Shown here in pieces: positions 18,075-27,880 of a stretch of 59,559 nt of DNA (position 1 is its first letter; each line of letters starts with the position of its first letter). A program made the position numbers and the translations under genes. The notes under the pieces were generated by a model that did not search any database, was not told the DNA's origin, and was given only the letters and a program-made list of their open reading frames with translations. The stretch lies in the NCBI GenBank assembly GCA_947375185.1, contig CANCEU010000012.1, forward strand, positions 1-59,559, in the 5' to 3' direction. Source of the stretch: Chitinophagaceae bacterium (GTDB lineage Bacteria > Bacteroidota > Bacteroidia > Chitinophagales > Chitinophagaceae).

Positions 18075-19700
18075 ATGCGTAAAGTTGTTGGTTTGGTATT
18101 ATTGTTATCACCTTTAGGATTATTGGCTCAAAAATTAAGTAAGTCAGACAAAGCGTTAATTCAAAATTTAAAAGGACACATTCAGTTCTTAGCAAGTGAT
18201 GAACTAGAAGGTCGTCGGGCTGGTGACAAAGGGGAACTAAAAGCAGTAGATTATATTATTGGGCAATACAAAGGTTTCGCGATTCAACCTATGGGAGACA
18301 ATGGATTTATTCAAAGTTTTCCGATAGATGAGGGCAAGAAATTTGCCACTGCCGGTTATGTAAAAATTAATAATCAATCAGCTATTATTGATTCAGACTT
18401 TATTGCTTTATCAAATAGTGGTATTGGAAATATTTCCTCCAAGGCTTCAATTAATTTAAATGAACCAAAGCAGGTTTGGTTTAAAGATTTGCATGAAGTG
18501 CTTGAAGAAAATATAAGTAACCCTCATTTTGATATGAATGAATGGTTAATAAATACTACTAACACATTTAAAAGTAAAGGGGCTGTTGCCTTATTTATTC
18601 ATAATAGTGGAACCCTGGTTGATAATATTCAGTTTAATAAATATGATACTGCTTTAGCGTTGGCTATTCCTGTAGTGTACTTTACAAAACAAGGGTATGC
18701 TAAATTATTTAATGATGAATTAGCTACCTATACAATTGATGCGAATATTCAATTTGAACATCCAACACGAACTGCGCACAATGTTGTGGGTTTGATTGAT
18801 AACCATGCAAACAATACCATTATTATTGGTGCGCATTTAGATCATTTGGGTTATAACCAAGATAAACATGGCCTTGATTTAAATACCTTTGTTCATAATG
18901 GAGCAGACGACAATGCAAGTGGTACTGCGGCTTTGATAGAGTTGGCAAAATCTTTGGTTAAACAAGCTTCCAAAAATAATAACTATTTAATTATACATTT
19001 TTCAGGCGAAGAATTAGGATTGTTGGGAAGTAAGTATTGGTTGGATCATCCTACTTACAATGGAAATTTTAATTACATGATTAATATGGATATGGTAGGC
19101 AGATATGACACTGCACGTAAATTAACGATTGGTGGATTTGGCACTTCAAGTAAATGGGCCGAAGTTTTAGCAAAAACGCATACTACATTATTAACCCATT
19201 ATGATAGTGCAGGCACAGGGCCAAGTGATCATGCAAGTTTTTATCGTAAGGAGATGCCCGTTTTATTTATGTTTACAGGAAGTCATGCAGATTATCATAA
19301 AGCGACAGATGATTGGGATAAAGTAAATTATGATGGAGAAAAGGATATTGTACGTTTGGTGCAAAGCATTATTAAGACTACAGCAAGTTATGGTAAATTA
19401 GATTTTCTTAAAACGCGTGAGCAAAGTATGGGGAAGAGTACTAAGTTTACGGTGAGTTTAGGAGTTATGCCCGATTATGCGTTTACCGGCACTGGCGTTA
19501 GGATTGAGGGCACGAGTCAAGGAAAATTGGGTGAAAAAATTGGCTTAAAAGGAGCAGATGTGTTAGTACAACTTGGCGATTATAAATTAATTGATGTAAT
19601 GGGCTATATGCAAGCTTTAGGGAAGTTTAAGAAAGGGGATAAAACTACTTTGACAATAAAAAGAGGAGGAGCGGAAATTAAATTCGATATTCAATTTTAA
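18075..19700 (+). CDS. Secreted M28-family zinc aminopeptidase with PDZ domain
   Basis: A 541-residue protein with a signal peptide (MRKVVGLVLLLSPLGLLA). The catalytic M28 domain has all metal-binding landmarks in order: GAHLDHLG (~251-258), GADDNASGTAAL (~278-289), FSGEELGLLGS (~311-321, catalytic/metal Glu pair), NMDMVGRYD (~337-345) and GSHADYHKATDDWD (~402-415). An insertion before the metal site may be a PA-like lid. The last ~100 residues fit a PDZ domain (GVRIEGTSQGKLGEKIGLKG, LGDYKL). It probably hydrolyses peptides in the periplasm or outside the cell. It is followed four bases later by the IPExxxVDY-family gene. Confidence 0.88.
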   Translation: MRKVVGLVLLLSPLGLLAQKLSKSDKALIQNLKGHIQFLASDELEGRRAGDKGELKAVDYIIGQYKGFAIQPMGDNGFIQSFPIDEGKKFATAGYVKINNQSAIIDSDFIALSNSGIGNISSKASINLNEPKQVWFKDLHEVLEENISNPHFDMNEWLINTTNTFKSKGAVALFIHNSGTLVDNIQFNKYDTALALAIPVVYFTKQGYAKLFNDELATYTIDANIQFEHPTRTAHNVVGLIDNHANNTIIIGAHLDHLGYNQDKHGLDLNTFVHNGADDNASGTAALIELAKSLVKQASKNNNYLIIHFSGEELGLLGSKYWLDHPTYNGNFNYMINMDMVGRYDTARKLTIGGFGTSSKWAEVLAKTHTTLLTHYDSAGTGPSDHASFYRKEMPVLFMFTGSHADYHKATDDWDKVNYDGEKDIVRLVQSIIKTTASYGKLDFLKTREQSMGKSTKFTVSLGVMPDYAFTGTGVRIEGTSQGKLGEKIGLKGADVLVQLGDYKLIDVMGYMQALGKFKKGDKTTLTIKRGGAEIKFDIQF

Positions 19701-19703
19701 TCA

Positions 19704-20147
19704 ATGAGTGCAAAGCTAATTTTAAATCAAGAAGAAATTAATGAACATGATTTTGAGGGTACGCGTATCCTTGGTATTACTGCGCCCATAAAAAATTTCC
19801 AATTCTGTTTATTATTAAATCAGTCCATGGGATTTGAATTTCGTTTTAACCCTGAACATGAAATTGCTTTGAAAAGAAAAAATAGAACCTATTATTTTTC
19901 AATGTATGAAGCGAATGAGCCAAATACTACTTTCCAGCATTTTGTATATCATAATCAATATGACGGCGAGTACTTGCTTCCTGAATTAAAACACATGGAT
20001 TTTATTTGGTGGATTAAGGGCGCTTGGATTGAAGATGATAAGGTAAAAGAAATCACCCAAACCATTCGTGACATAAAGGGCGTACAGCTAGTGGTAGAGC
20101 TTACTCCAGAGCATATCAAAAATAAAGGAAATTTAATTTTTGAATAA
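19704..20147 (+). CDS. IPExxxVDY family protein
   Basis: A 147-residue cytoplasmic protein of a Bacteroidota-restricted family of unknown function. The signature is present as LPELKHMDFIWWIKG near residue 95, a conservative match to IPExxxVDY. No signal peptide or membrane segment. Its start is four bases after the M28 peptidase gene, so the two are co-transcribed. Its stop codon TAA directly abuts the stop of selD on the other strand, leaving no intergenic base. Confidence 0.75.
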   Translation: MSAKLILNQEEINEHDFEGTRILGITAPIKNFQFCLLLNQSMGFEFRFNPEHEIALKRKNRTYYFSMYEANEPNTTFQHFVYHNQYDGEYLLPELKHMDFIWWIKGAWIEDDKVKEITQTIRDIKGVQLVVELTPEHIKNKGNLIFE

Positions 20148-21200
20148 TTAAGCGCTGATTACAATTCTTTTATTGCTTGCTGCTTCACAAACTCCAATGG
20201 GTTCAGTGTATTGGATACCTGCTTCGTTTAATATTTTTTGCACTTCTGCTAAAGCACTTGGATCCACTGCAATTAACAATCCGCCATTGGTTTGAGGATC
20301 TGGTAAAATTAAACTTGCTTCCTTTTCATCAATACTTGCATCTAATTCAATGCCATCAACGGTTGCATTCCAATTACGTCCAGTTGCTCCTGGTATTGCT
20401 TTTTGTGCAATATAGTTGCGTACAACTGGTATAATAGGAATTTTAGCATAAGAAAGTTTCGCTGTTAAATTACTCCCTTCCATCATTTCAGTTAAATGTC
20501 CTGCTAATCCGAAACCAGTAACATCGGTCATTGCATGCACTCCTTTTATTTTCCCTAAAGCTTCACCGGCTTTATTTATGGTAGTTAATTGTTTAACAAG
20601 CAATGCTAAATCAGGCTCGGTTAATATTCCTCTTTTTTGAGAAGTTGCAAGAATACCAACACCTAGTGGCTTTGTAATTATTAATAAGTCACCGGCTTTT
20701 GCAGTATCGTTTCTTTTTAAATTTTCAATATCAACCAATCCGTTTACAACTAATCCAAAAATTGGATCCTGACTGTCAATGCTATGGCCACCTGCAATCA
20801 CGATACCTGCATCTGTACAAGTTTTGCGCGCACCCTCCATCACTTGTGCTGCAACACTTGCTGGCAAGTTTGCCAAAGGCCAACCCAATACCGCTAACGC
20901 AAAAATAGGTTTACCACCCATAGCATACACATCGCTTATGGCGTTGGCGGCAGCAATTTGCCCAAATGCAAAAGCATCATCTACAATTGGCATGAAAAAA
21001 TCAGTTGTGCTAATCATGGCTGTTTTTTCATCAATTTGATATACAGCAGCATCATCTCTACTATCGTTACCTACTAACAATTGTGGTATATTACTTTTTG
21101 CACCTACATTATGTGCAGCTAAAATTTCAGAAAGTACGGATGGTGCAATTTTGCAACCACACCCACCACCTTTACTATGTTGTGTTAACTTTATTTCCAT
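20148..21200 (-). CDS. selD: Selenide, water dikinase
   Basis: A 350-residue enzyme making selenophosphate from selenide and ATP. The N-terminal catalytic loop GGGCGCKIAP gives C14 and K17, equivalent to E. coli C17 and K20. Further family motifs: DDAAVYQID, the TDFFMPIVDDAFAFGQIAAA core, GGHSIDSQDPIFG, TDVTGFGLAGHL and DPQTNGGLL. It is a Cys form, not a selenocysteine form. birA lies upstream, with two bases between its stop and the selD start, so they share a transcript. No selA, selB, selC or tRNA 2-selenouridine synthase gene is in the window; the likely use is tRNA selenouridine or a selenium cofactor, which cannot be decided here. Confidence 0.95.
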   Translation of the reverse strand: MEIKLTQHSKGGGCGCKIAPSVLSEILAAHNVGAKSNIPQLLVGNDSRDDAAVYQIDEKTAMISTTDFFMPIVDDAFAFGQIAAANAISDVYAMGGKPIFALAVLGWPLANLPASVAAQVMEGARKTCTDAGIVIAGGHSIDSQDPIFGLVVNGLVDIENLKRNDTAKAGDLLIITKPLGVGILATSQKRGILTEPDLALLVKQLTTINKAGEALGKIKGVHAMTDVTGFGLAGHLTEMMEGSNLTAKLSYAKIPIIPVVRNYIAQKAIPGATGRNWNATVDGIELDASIDEKEASLILPDPQTNGGLLIAVDPSALAEVQKILNEAGIQYTEPIGVCEAASNKRIVISA

Positions 21201-21202
21201 GT

Positions 21203-21991
21203 TTATATTACCCAGTTTATTGCTCCAAAATTAAAGTATTGTTCAATGCCTTTGTGTACAATTAATTGTCCTTCCTTATTAACGCCAATTACTTTTGCAG
21301 TAAATTGAATTTGATTGGCTATGAATTTAACGTCCTCTCCTTTTTTAAACAATCTATTGTTGTATTCGATTAACATTTTTTCAAATCCGCCCAAAAGCCA
21401 TTCATTAACTCGATTCGTTAAAGCAGCTGACAATTGAGCTGCAAGTAGTTTTATTGAAAAGGGCTTACCTGTAATTTGTAGCAGAGAAACAGGATTACCC
21501 TGTTCTACTTCAAATTGAGTTTGATTGATATTGATGCCAATTCCAATAATACTCCAAGTCCAAGCTGCCCCTCTAACCTTATTTTCAATCAAAATTCCAC
21601 CTGCCTTTCTGTCACGCCAATAAAGATCGTTTGGCCACTTGATTTTAGTTTCTTCCCCAGCCATTGCACTAAAAAAATCCGAAACGGCCAATGAAACCGC
21701 TACGGAAAGACCAAATTGGGTGCTTAAGGAAGCAAATTCGGTTGAATCTATCTCTTTTTTTAAGTCACTTAGGCTTAATACATAGGAACATAGCAAATTT
21801 TCACCCATTTCACTATTCCAAACCTTCCCCTGTTGTCCTTTTCCATGGGTTTGAAAATCAGCGCGATAGCAACTGCCAGATACGGCTTTGTCTTCCATAA
21901 TTTGGCTTATGGCATAAATATTGGTACTATCTATCGATGATAGTTCTATGAGCGGCTCGCCTAATGTGATAATTGGTGTGGCAGGTAACAA
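21203..21991 (-). CDS. birA: Biotin--[acetyl-CoA-carboxylase] ligase
   Basis: A 262-residue biotin protein ligase that attaches biotin to carboxylase carrier domains. Motifs: SIDSTNIYA near residue 20, the biotinyl-AMP loop region QTHGKGQQGKVWNS (~45-58), KWPNDLYW and GGILIEN (~120-135), and GIGININQ (~151-158). It has no N-terminal HTH, so it is a monofunctional enzyme rather than a repressor. The start is TTG 21991, as no ATG lies upstream in frame before the conserved N-terminus. Transcribed together with selD. Confidence 0.93.
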   Translation of the reverse strand: MLPATPIITLGEPLIELSSIDSTNIYAISQIMEDKAVSGSCYRADFQTHGKGQQGKVWNSEMGENLLCSYVLSLSDLKKEIDSTEFASLSTQFGLSVAVSLAVSDFFSAMAGEETKIKWPNDLYWRDRKAGGILIENKVRGAAWTWSIIGIGININQTQFEVEQGNPVSLLQITGKPFSIKLLAAQLSAALTNRVNEWLLGGFEKMLIEYNNRLFKKGEDVKFIANQIQFTAKVIGVNKEGQLIVHKGIEQYFNFGAINWVI

Positions 21992-21999
21992 AGAATTGT

Positions 22000-22007
22000 T
22001 ATTTTTG
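22000..22007 (+). promoter_or_regulatory. Candidate -7 promoter element TATTTTTG for rsfS
   Basis: Exact TAnnTTTG match in the divergent birA/rsfS region, giving a leader of roughly 85 bases before the TTG start of rsfS. Confidence 0.45.
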
Positions 22008-22094
22008 TAAAGTTAGTTAGTTTCATTTGCGTCTCAAACAATGATTGGCAAAATGATTTAACTATGTAGGCATTAACAAATTAAACAAACATTA

Positions 22095-22502
22095 TTGGAA
22101 ACGCTTTCCGCATTAAAAGATCGTAAAAAATCTCCAACGCAATTAACACGTAGTAGTAAAATTTTCAAAACCATTATCGCTGCGATTCAGGATAAAAAAG
22201 GAGAAAATATAATTAGCTTAGACCTTAAGAAAATTCACGAAGCTGCGGCTGATTTCTTCATTATCTGTGAGGCAAATAATACCACACAGCTTAAAGCAAT
22301 TGCCGACAACATAGAGTATGAAGTAAAACAAAAGTGTGGAGAATATCCATACAAAAGTGAAGGAAAAACGGCTGCTCAGTGGCTACTCATTGACTATATC
22401 AATGTAGTTGTACATGTAATGCATCCTGAATCAAGAAAATTCTACCAATTGGAAGAAATGTGGAGTGATGCTGATGCTAAAATTCACGATCTAGAAAACT
22501 AA
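22095..22502 (+). CDS. rsfS: Ribosomal silencing factor RsfS
   Basis: A 135-residue member of the RsfS/Iojap family, which binds ribosomal protein uL14 and blocks joining of the subunits when nutrients are low. Motifs: DLKKIHEAAADFFIICEANN, the AIADNIEYEVK helix, EGKTAAQWLLIDYINVVVHV and the end RKFYQLEEMW. The start is TTG 22095; no ATG precedes the conserved core in frame. The N-terminal extension of about 20 residues is slightly long. It precedes ftsH by about 50 bases. Confidence 0.92.
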   Translation: METLSALKDRKKSPTQLTRSSKIFKTIIAAIQDKKGENIISLDLKKIHEAAADFFIICEANNTTQLKAIADNIEYEVKQKCGEYPYKSEGKTAAQWLLIDYINVVVHVMHPESRKFYQLEEMWSDADAKIHDLEN

Positions 22503-22553
22503 TTTAAAGTCCGTTTGTTATATCGTTATAACTAACGCCATTAATAATTGCAC

Positions 22554-24671
22554 ATGATACCTGAGAATAATAATTCAAAAAAGAAAGGACCATTAGGGGA
22601 TGGCCCAAAGTTGCCAAAATTCAATATCTATTGGGTTTATGGAATCGTGTTTTCAATTTTATTATACGCTACCTTTTTCTCAAAAATGGCACCAGATGTG
22701 AATACTATTTCACATAATGAGTTTGCTAAAATAATGTCGAGTGGTGACGTTGAGAAGTTTGTAAAAGTTGAAAATAAAAAAGTAGTTCGTATTTATATCA
22801 AAGGCGATAGCCTGCAAAAGGATTACTATGTTCAAAAGTTTAAAACTAAATTGAACAAGGAAAAAATAAAAGGCAACTACTTGTTTGAGTATAAAGTGGA
22901 TGATTGGTCCTCTTTTAATAAAGAAGTTCAAGATATCTATGCAAAGTACGCTATCACAAATACACCAGATAGCATCTCTGATACGGATAGTGATTGGTTT
23001 GGTCCCATTGCGAATACTGTTTTCTCCTTGGTATTGATTGTGGTGGTTTGGGTATTGTTAATGCGCAAAATGGGCGGTGGTGCTGGTGGTAGTGGAGGTC
23101 CCGGGGGCATATTTAATGTAGGAAAATCTAAAGCTACCTTATTTGAAAAAGGCGGCACTAAAGTAAATATCACATTTGCAGATGTGGCTGGATTGGAAGA
23201 AGCAAAAGAAGAAGTTATGGAGATTGTTGACTTCTTGAAAAATCCAAAAAAATACACTTCCCTAGGAGGTAAAATTCCAAAAGGTGCTTTATTAATAGGC
23301 CCTCCAGGAACAGGTAAAACTTTATTAGCAAAAGCAATGGCAGGCGAAGCACAGGTACCTTTCTTTAGTTTGAGTGGTTCTGACTTTGTTGAAATGTTTG
23401 TGGGTGTGGGGGCAAGTCGTGTACGTGATTTGTTTAAACAAGCAAGAGAGAAAGCACCTTGTATTATATTTATAGATGAGATTGATGCCATTGGACGCGC
23501 GCGCGGTAAAAACGCGATGATGAGTAATGATGAACGTGAAAATACATTAAACCAATTGTTGGTTGAAATGGATGGATTTGGAGGCGACACGGGTATTATT
23601 ATTTTAGCGGCTACCAACCGACCAGATGTATTGGATAGTGCATTGTTAAGACCAGGTCGTTTTGATCGTCAAATTTCAATTGATCGCCCCGATGTAAAAG
23701 GTCGTCAAGAAATTTTCAAAGTGCATTTAGGCCCTATTAAAGTTTCTGAAAGTTTAGATATTTATAAATTAGCTGAACAAACTCCTGGATTTGCTGGAGC
23801 GGACATTGCGAATGTTTGTAATGAAGCTGCCTTAATTGCGGCAAGAAAAGGGAAGAGTGGTGTTGAAATGCAAGACTTCCAAGATGCCATTGATAGAGTC
23901 ATCGGTGGCCTAGAGAAAAAGAATAAAATCATTTCTCCAAATGAAAAAGAAGTGATTGCTTATCATGAAGCAGGACACGCAATTTGCGGCTGGTTCTTGG
24001 AGCATGCATATCCATTGTTAAAAGTAACGATTGTGCCAAGAGGAACTGCTGCATTGGGTTATGCTCAATACACTCCTAAAGAGCAATACTTATATACAAT
24101 TGAGCAATTAACAGATCAAATGTGTATGACATTGGGAGGACGAGCTGCAGAACAAATTTTCTTTGGCAAAATTTCAACAGGTGCTTCTAACGACTTACAA
24201 CAAATTTCTAGGATGGCTTACTCCATGGTTACAACTTATGGAATGAATGAAAAAATTGGCAATGTAAGTTTCTATGATCCTTCGCAAGAAAACACTTTTC
24301 AAAAACCATATAGTGAAGAGACTGGTAAAATAATTGACGAAGAAGTTAGAAAAATGATTGCAGAAGCATATCAAAGAACACTACAATTGTTGACTGAACA
24401 TAAGGGAGATGTTGAAAAATTAGCAAAAGCATTATTAGATAAAGAAGTGTTACACAAAAGTGATGTAGAGGATTTGGTTGGTAAGCGTCCATTTGAAACT
24501 GAAAAAAATGGCGACATACATGAAACTTTTGCACCTACCGAAACAACGGTAGTAAGTCCATCTGATAATACGGAAAGAGCAACACCTGCTAATGATGTAA
24601 ATGTTGATGACACTATTGACCATGCAAATGCAACCATTGGTGCTGCGGATGCGAATGGTAATAATGAATAA
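22554..24671 (+). CDS. ftsH: ATP-dependent zinc metalloprotease FtsH
   Basis: A 705-residue inner-membrane AAA+ protease for quality control of membrane and short-lived proteins. Start ATG 22554 is preferred over an in-frame TTG six bases earlier. Transmembrane segments lie near residues 25-42 and 148-166, bracketing a periplasmic domain. A Gly-rich linker leads to the AAA domain: Walker A GPPGTGKT (~249-256), Walker [35 protein letters not shown]. The zinc site HEAGH is at ~471-475. The C-terminal ~50 residues are Asp/Asn/Thr-rich and likely disordered. It is followed eight bases later by a LUD-domain gene. Confidence 0.97.
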   Translation: MIPENNNSKKKGPLGDGPKLPKFNIYWVYGIVFSILLYATFFSKMAPDVNTISHNEFAKIMSSGDVEKFVKVENKKVVRIYIKGDSLQKDYYVQKFKTKLNKEKIKGNYLFEYKVDDWSSFNKEVQDIYAKYAITNTPDSISDTDSDWFGPIANTVFSLVLIVVVWVLLMRKMGGGAGGSGGPGGIFNVGKSKATLFEKGGTKVNITFADVAGLEEAKEEVMEIVDFLKNPKKYTSLGGKIPKGALLIGPPGTGKTLLAKAMAGEAQVPFFSLSGSDFVEMFVGVGASRVRDLFKQAREKAPCIIFIDEIDAIGRARGKNAMMSNDERENTLNQLLVEMDGFGGDTGIIILAATNRPDVLDSALLRPGRFDRQISIDRPDVKGRQEIFKVHLGPIKVSESLDIYKLAEQTPGFAGADIANVCNEAALIAARKGKSGVEMQDFQDAIDRVIGGLEKKNKIISPNEKEVIAYHEAGHAICGWFLEHAYPLLKVTIVPRGTAALGYAQYTPKEQYLYTIEQLTDQMCMTLGGRAAEQIFFGKISTGASNDLQQISRMAYSMVTTYGMNEKIGNVSFYDPSQENTFQKPYSEETGKIIDEEVRKMIAEAYQRTLQLLTEHKGDVEKLAKALLDKEVLHKSDVEDLVGKRPFETEKNGDIHETFAPTETTVVSPSDNTERATPANDVNVDDTIDHANATIGAADANGNNE

Positions 24672-24679
24672 TATTTGAA

Positions 24680-25321
24680 ATGGAATCTCAAGGCGCTAGA
24701 AATAAAATATTAAAAAAAATTAAGCAGGCACTAAAGTCGCCAGTGCCTGTTCCTTTTCCTGATCAATTAGCAGATACTCCTATTTTTATTCCTACCGAAC
24801 AAGAATTGGCCATTGGATTTGCTGAAAAGTTTACCGAATTGACTGGTAAATTTATTTATTGTGCTGACGATGGCGAATTAGCTCAACAACTTGCTGCTTT
24901 AATTAAGGCAAAAGAATGGGAAAAAATTTATTCAAAAGAAACGGGATGGCTAGATGACATGACTGAGTATCAGTTTGATCCTGTCAATACAGATGATTTA
25001 GAAAGTTGCGATGCTGCCATTACTTTGTGTGAACATTTAATTGCAAGAACAGGTTCTATTGTTTTAAGTAGTCAACAATTAAGTGGTCGTGCTGTAAGTG
25101 TTTATGCACCAATACATATTTGCATTGCTTATACGCATCAATTGGTTTTTGACATTTCAGATAGTTTGCTACAATTTAAGAATGATTTGGAGCACATGCC
25201 TTCAATGATCAGTTTTGCTTCGGGCCCAAGCAGAACAGCTGATATTGAAAAGACATTGGTTGTAGGCGTACATGGCCCAAAAGAAGTGTATTGTTTTTTA
25301 GTTGATAAGTTAACGGATTAA
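24680..25321 (+). CDS. LUD-domain (LutC/YkgG-like) protein
   Basis: A 213-residue protein matching the LUD fold found in LutC of lactate-utilisation complexes. The diagnostic part is near the C-terminus: SFASGPSRTADIEKTLVVGV followed by HGPKEV, preceded by LIARTGSIVL. The partner subunits LutA and LutB (cysteine-rich and Fe-S) are absent, so a role in lactate oxidation is not supported here. Stand-alone LUD genes next to ftsH are common in Bacteroidota, to my knowledge, with unknown function. It starts eight bases after ftsH. Confidence 0.8.
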   Translation: MESQGARNKILKKIKQALKSPVPVPFPDQLADTPIFIPTEQELAIGFAEKFTELTGKFIYCADDGELAQQLAALIKAKEWEKIYSKETGWLDDMTEYQFDPVNTDDLESCDAAITLCEHLIARTGSIVLSSQQLSGRAVSVYAPIHICIAYTHQLVFDISDSLLQFKNDLEHMPSMISFASGPSRTADIEKTLVVGVHGPKEVYCFLVDKLTD

Positions 25322-25344
25322 ATCTCTTTATAAAATTAATTTTA

Positions 25345-26103
25345 ATGGAACTCGCTCCTGGAAAAAAAATATATTTCTTATCTGATTTTCATTTGGGAGC
25401 GCCCAATGAAACGGAGAGTAGAAAGCGAGAGGACCGATTGGTTCGATTCTTTAATAACGCAAAGCAAGATGCTGCTGCATTTTTTATTGTAGGAGATATT
25501 TTTGATTTTTGGTTTGAATATAAATCGGTAGTTCCCAAAGGATTTGTACGCGTTTTAGGATGCTTGGCACAAATTGCAGATGCAGGTATACCAATTCACA
25601 TTTTTACAGGCAATCATGATTTATGGATGAATGATTATTTTACAAAAGAGTTGAATGCAAAAATATATTTTGAACCACATCTATTCAAATTAGGAGATAA
25701 ACAGTTTTATATCGGACATGGTGATGGGTTAGGCCCAGGCGATTATGGGTATAAAAGACTAAAGAAAATATTTACAAGTTCAGTTTGTCAATGGTTGTTT
25801 AGATGGTGTCATCCTGATTTGGGTATTAGACTTGCTAATTACTTTAGTGCAAAAAGTAGGGCAAAAACGGGAACATCTGATGAGGTATTTTTAGGAGAAG
25901 ACAAAGAGTGGTTAATTATTTATACAAAAGAGAAGGCAGCCGAAATGAATATAGATTACTTTGTATTTGGACACAGGCATTTTGCGATTGACTATGAAAT
26001 TGACCCAACTACACGTTATATTAATTTAGGTGATTGGATTAAGTTGTATACTTATGGCGTATTTGATGGAAAATCAATGCAATTGTTAAAATGGGAAGAC
26101 TAA
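25345..26103 (+). CDS. lpxH: UDP-2,3-diacylglucosamine diphosphatase, LpxH-like
   Basis: A 252-residue calcineurin-like metallophosphoesterase. Metal-binding motifs in order: SDFHLGAP (~12-19), VGDIFDFWFEY (~48-58), TGNHDLWM (~91-98), GHGDGLGPGDYGYK (~127-140) and FGHRHFAID (~206-214). These fit LpxH, which removes UMP from UDP-2,3-diacylglucosamine in lipid A synthesis at the inner membrane. Bacteroidota lpxH genes look like this, but general phosphoesterases share the motifs, so the substrate is an inference. It follows the LUD gene and precedes the mscS gene by ten bases. Confidence 0.85.
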   Translation: MELAPGKKIYFLSDFHLGAPNETESRKREDRLVRFFNNAKQDAAAFFIVGDIFDFWFEYKSVVPKGFVRVLGCLAQIADAGIPIHIFTGNHDLWMNDYFTKELNAKIYFEPHLFKLGDKQFYIGHGDGLGPGDYGYKRLKKIFTSSVCQWLFRWCHPDLGIRLANYFSAKSRAKTGTSDEVFLGEDKEWLIIYTKEKAAEMNIDYFVFGHRHFAIDYEIDPTTRYINLGDWIKLYTYGVFDGKSMQLLKWED

Positions 26104-26113
26104 AATATAATTT

Positions 26114-27175
26114 ATGAATTTAGATCAAAACATATTATCCAATCCGTTAAAAAGCTACTTAATTGTTTTAGGAATTTTGCTAATTGCTGTTTTCATAAAA
26201 CGGTTAGTATCTCGTTTTTTTGCTAGTCTTATATACACTTGGATTGATAAAAAAAATCATTCTGAATTAAGAAAATCACATGTTCATCGACTGATTATAC
26301 CTATTGAAAGATTCTTATTATTCATGGTAGCGATTGTTGCTTTTTATGAATTAAAATTTCCGGAAATATGGAATATACATATTTATAAAATTTCCTTGCA
26401 ACAAGGGATGGAGTCCGTTGTTAAATTGTTATTTATCATTTTATTGATCAGAGTTTGTTTACGCACGCTTGAGTTTATTGCAATCATTTTAGACGAGAAA
26501 GCTAAACTTTCAAAGGATCAAACTGATGATCAATTAATTTTATTTTTTAGAGATTTCTTTAAAGTAATACTATATATCATTGGTATATTAATGGTGTTGC
26601 ACTATGTGTTCAATGAAAATATTGGAAATTTAGTTACAAGTTTAAGTATTGTTGGAGCTGCAGTTGCGTTATCAATGCGTGAAAGTTTGGAAAATATTAT
26701 TGCTTCGTTTATTATATTTTTCGACAAGCCCTTTACGGTTGGCGATATGGTAAAAGTGAATAATTTTACGGGTACAATTGAAAAAATCGGATTGAGAAGT
26801 ACTAGGATACGAACTGAAATTAAAACATATATTTCTGTACCTAACAAACAAATGGTCGATACTATTGTTGATAATATAAGTTTACGAACAGAGCGAAAAA
26901 TTGAAATGGATTTGCAAATTAGTACACACACTTCTGCAACTGCGTTATCAAATTTTGCCCAATTTTTAAGGGCAACTACAACAAACCATAAACAAATAAA
27001 ATCGTCAACTGTTTTTATTGCAGAATCTGGCAAACAGTTTCACACCATTCATATTGAATGTTTAGTTTCTTTAGAAGTTGACTTGGCTGGATTTCAAATG
27101 CTTAGGGAGGAGTTGAATTTAACGTCGATTACTTATGCAAATGAACATCAGATTGCATTTGCCGAATCAAAGTAA
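26114..27175 (+). CDS. MscS-family mechanosensitive channel
   Basis: A 353-residue small-conductance mechanosensitive channel protein. Four hydrophobic segments lie near residues 13-31, 63-80, 94-116 and 145-165; the pore-lining TM3-like stretch NLVTSLSIVGAAVALSMRES is followed by the MscS beta-domain (FDKPFTVGDMVKVNNFTGTI, EKIGLRSTRIRT, VPNKQMVD). It releases solutes upon hypo-osmotic shock. It probably shares a transcript with lpxH (ten bases apart). It is convergent with the merR gene, leaving only four bases between stops. Confidence 0.9.
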   Translation: MNLDQNILSNPLKSYLIVLGILLIAVFIKRLVSRFFASLIYTWIDKKNHSELRKSHVHRLIIPIERFLLFMVAIVAFYELKFPEIWNIHIYKISLQQGMESVVKLLFIILLIRVCLRTLEFIAIILDEKAKLSKDQTDDQLILFFRDFFKVILYIIGILMVLHYVFNENIGNLVTSLSIVGAAVALSMRESLENIIASFIIFFDKPFTVGDMVKVNNFTGTIEKIGLRSTRIRTEIKTYISVPNKQMVDTIVDNISLRTERKIEMDLQISTHTSATALSNFAQFLRATTTNHKQIKSSTVFIAESGKQFHTIHIECLVSLEVDLAGFQMLREELNLTSITYANEHQIAFAESK

Positions 27176-27179
27176 AAAA

Positions 27180-27806
27180 TTACAAACTACTTTTTAAAGA
27201 AACTAAAAAGCTTTTAATATTTTTAAGGCTGTTTAGTAATGCTAAATCTTTCTCGGCCTTTTTCTTATTATTTTTTAAATAAGTTTTAGCGCCGTCAATT
27301 GAATATTTTTTTTCACGAAGCAGGTAGTAGATCTGTTTTAAAAATTCAACATCCTGTGCGCGAAACAATCTATCCCCTTTTCTTGTTTTTCGCGGTTGTA
27401 ATTGTTTAAATTCTTTTTCCCAATATCTAATCAGTGATGTATTTACATTAAACCAAACCGCAACTTCACCAATTGGGTAATATAATTTTTTAGCTAATTC
27501 TTCGGAAGATGGAACATTTAGTTTATCCATATCACCTTCCATTGAAGCAAATGATTTTCTACCTCTTTTATGAGTTGCATTTAACTTTCCAAAGTTCATT
27601 GGAGTTCTTGAAACAGTAGGGATGCTATCATTAACAATTAAATCGATGGCATCTTCATTTACTTCCATTATAGTTTCCTCCTGCACAGAGGCTACAAATT
27701 GAACAGGTTTTTTAGCATTATTCTTTTCCGTCTTGGACCTTTTGATATGCACAGGTGTACTAGGAACATTTCCGAATAAGTCTAATTGTTGCAGTTCTTT
27801 TGCCAT
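27180..27806 (-). CDS. MerR-family transcriptional regulator
   Basis: A 208-residue protein. Residues 1-105 are a polar, probably disordered region with basic patches (IKRSKTEKNNAKK, THKRGRKSF). Residues ~108-180 are a MerR-type winged HTH: KLYYPIGEVAVWFNVNTSL, IRYWEKEFKQLQPRK and GDRLFRAQDVEFLKQIYYLL. No effector-binding domain or metal cysteines follow. The small-regulator form with a long N-terminal tail is common in Bacteroidota and its function is unknown. The -7 element TAACTTTG ends four bases before the ATG. Confidence 0.82.
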   Translation of the reverse strand: MAKELQQLDLFGNVPSTPVHIKRSKTEKNNAKKPVQFVASVQEETIMEVNEDAIDLIVNDSIPTVSRTPMNFGKLNATHKRGRKSFASMEGDMDKLNVPSSEELAKKLYYPIGEVAVWFNVNTSLIRYWEKEFKQLQPRKTRKGDRLFRAQDVEFLKQIYYLLREKKYSIDGAKTYLKNNKKKAEKDLALLNSLKNIKSFLVSLKSSL

Positions 27807-27810
27807 TGTA

Positions 27811-27818
27811 CAAAGTTA
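27811..27818 (-). promoter_or_regulatory. Candidate -7 promoter element TAACTTTG for merR-type gene
   Basis: On the minus strand, TAACTTTG is followed by four bases and the ATG at 27806. As with feoB, transcription would start at or within a base of the start codon. Confidence 0.45.
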
Positions 27819-27880
27819 GGGGAGTATTAATAGTAACTACTCCTTGTAAATGATTGGTGGATAAATTGTTAAGTATGATG

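Noticed and set aside
24680..25321. Lactate utilisation operon lutABC
   Set aside because: Only a LUD-domain protein is present; neither the cysteine-rich nor the Fe-S partner subunit is nearby.
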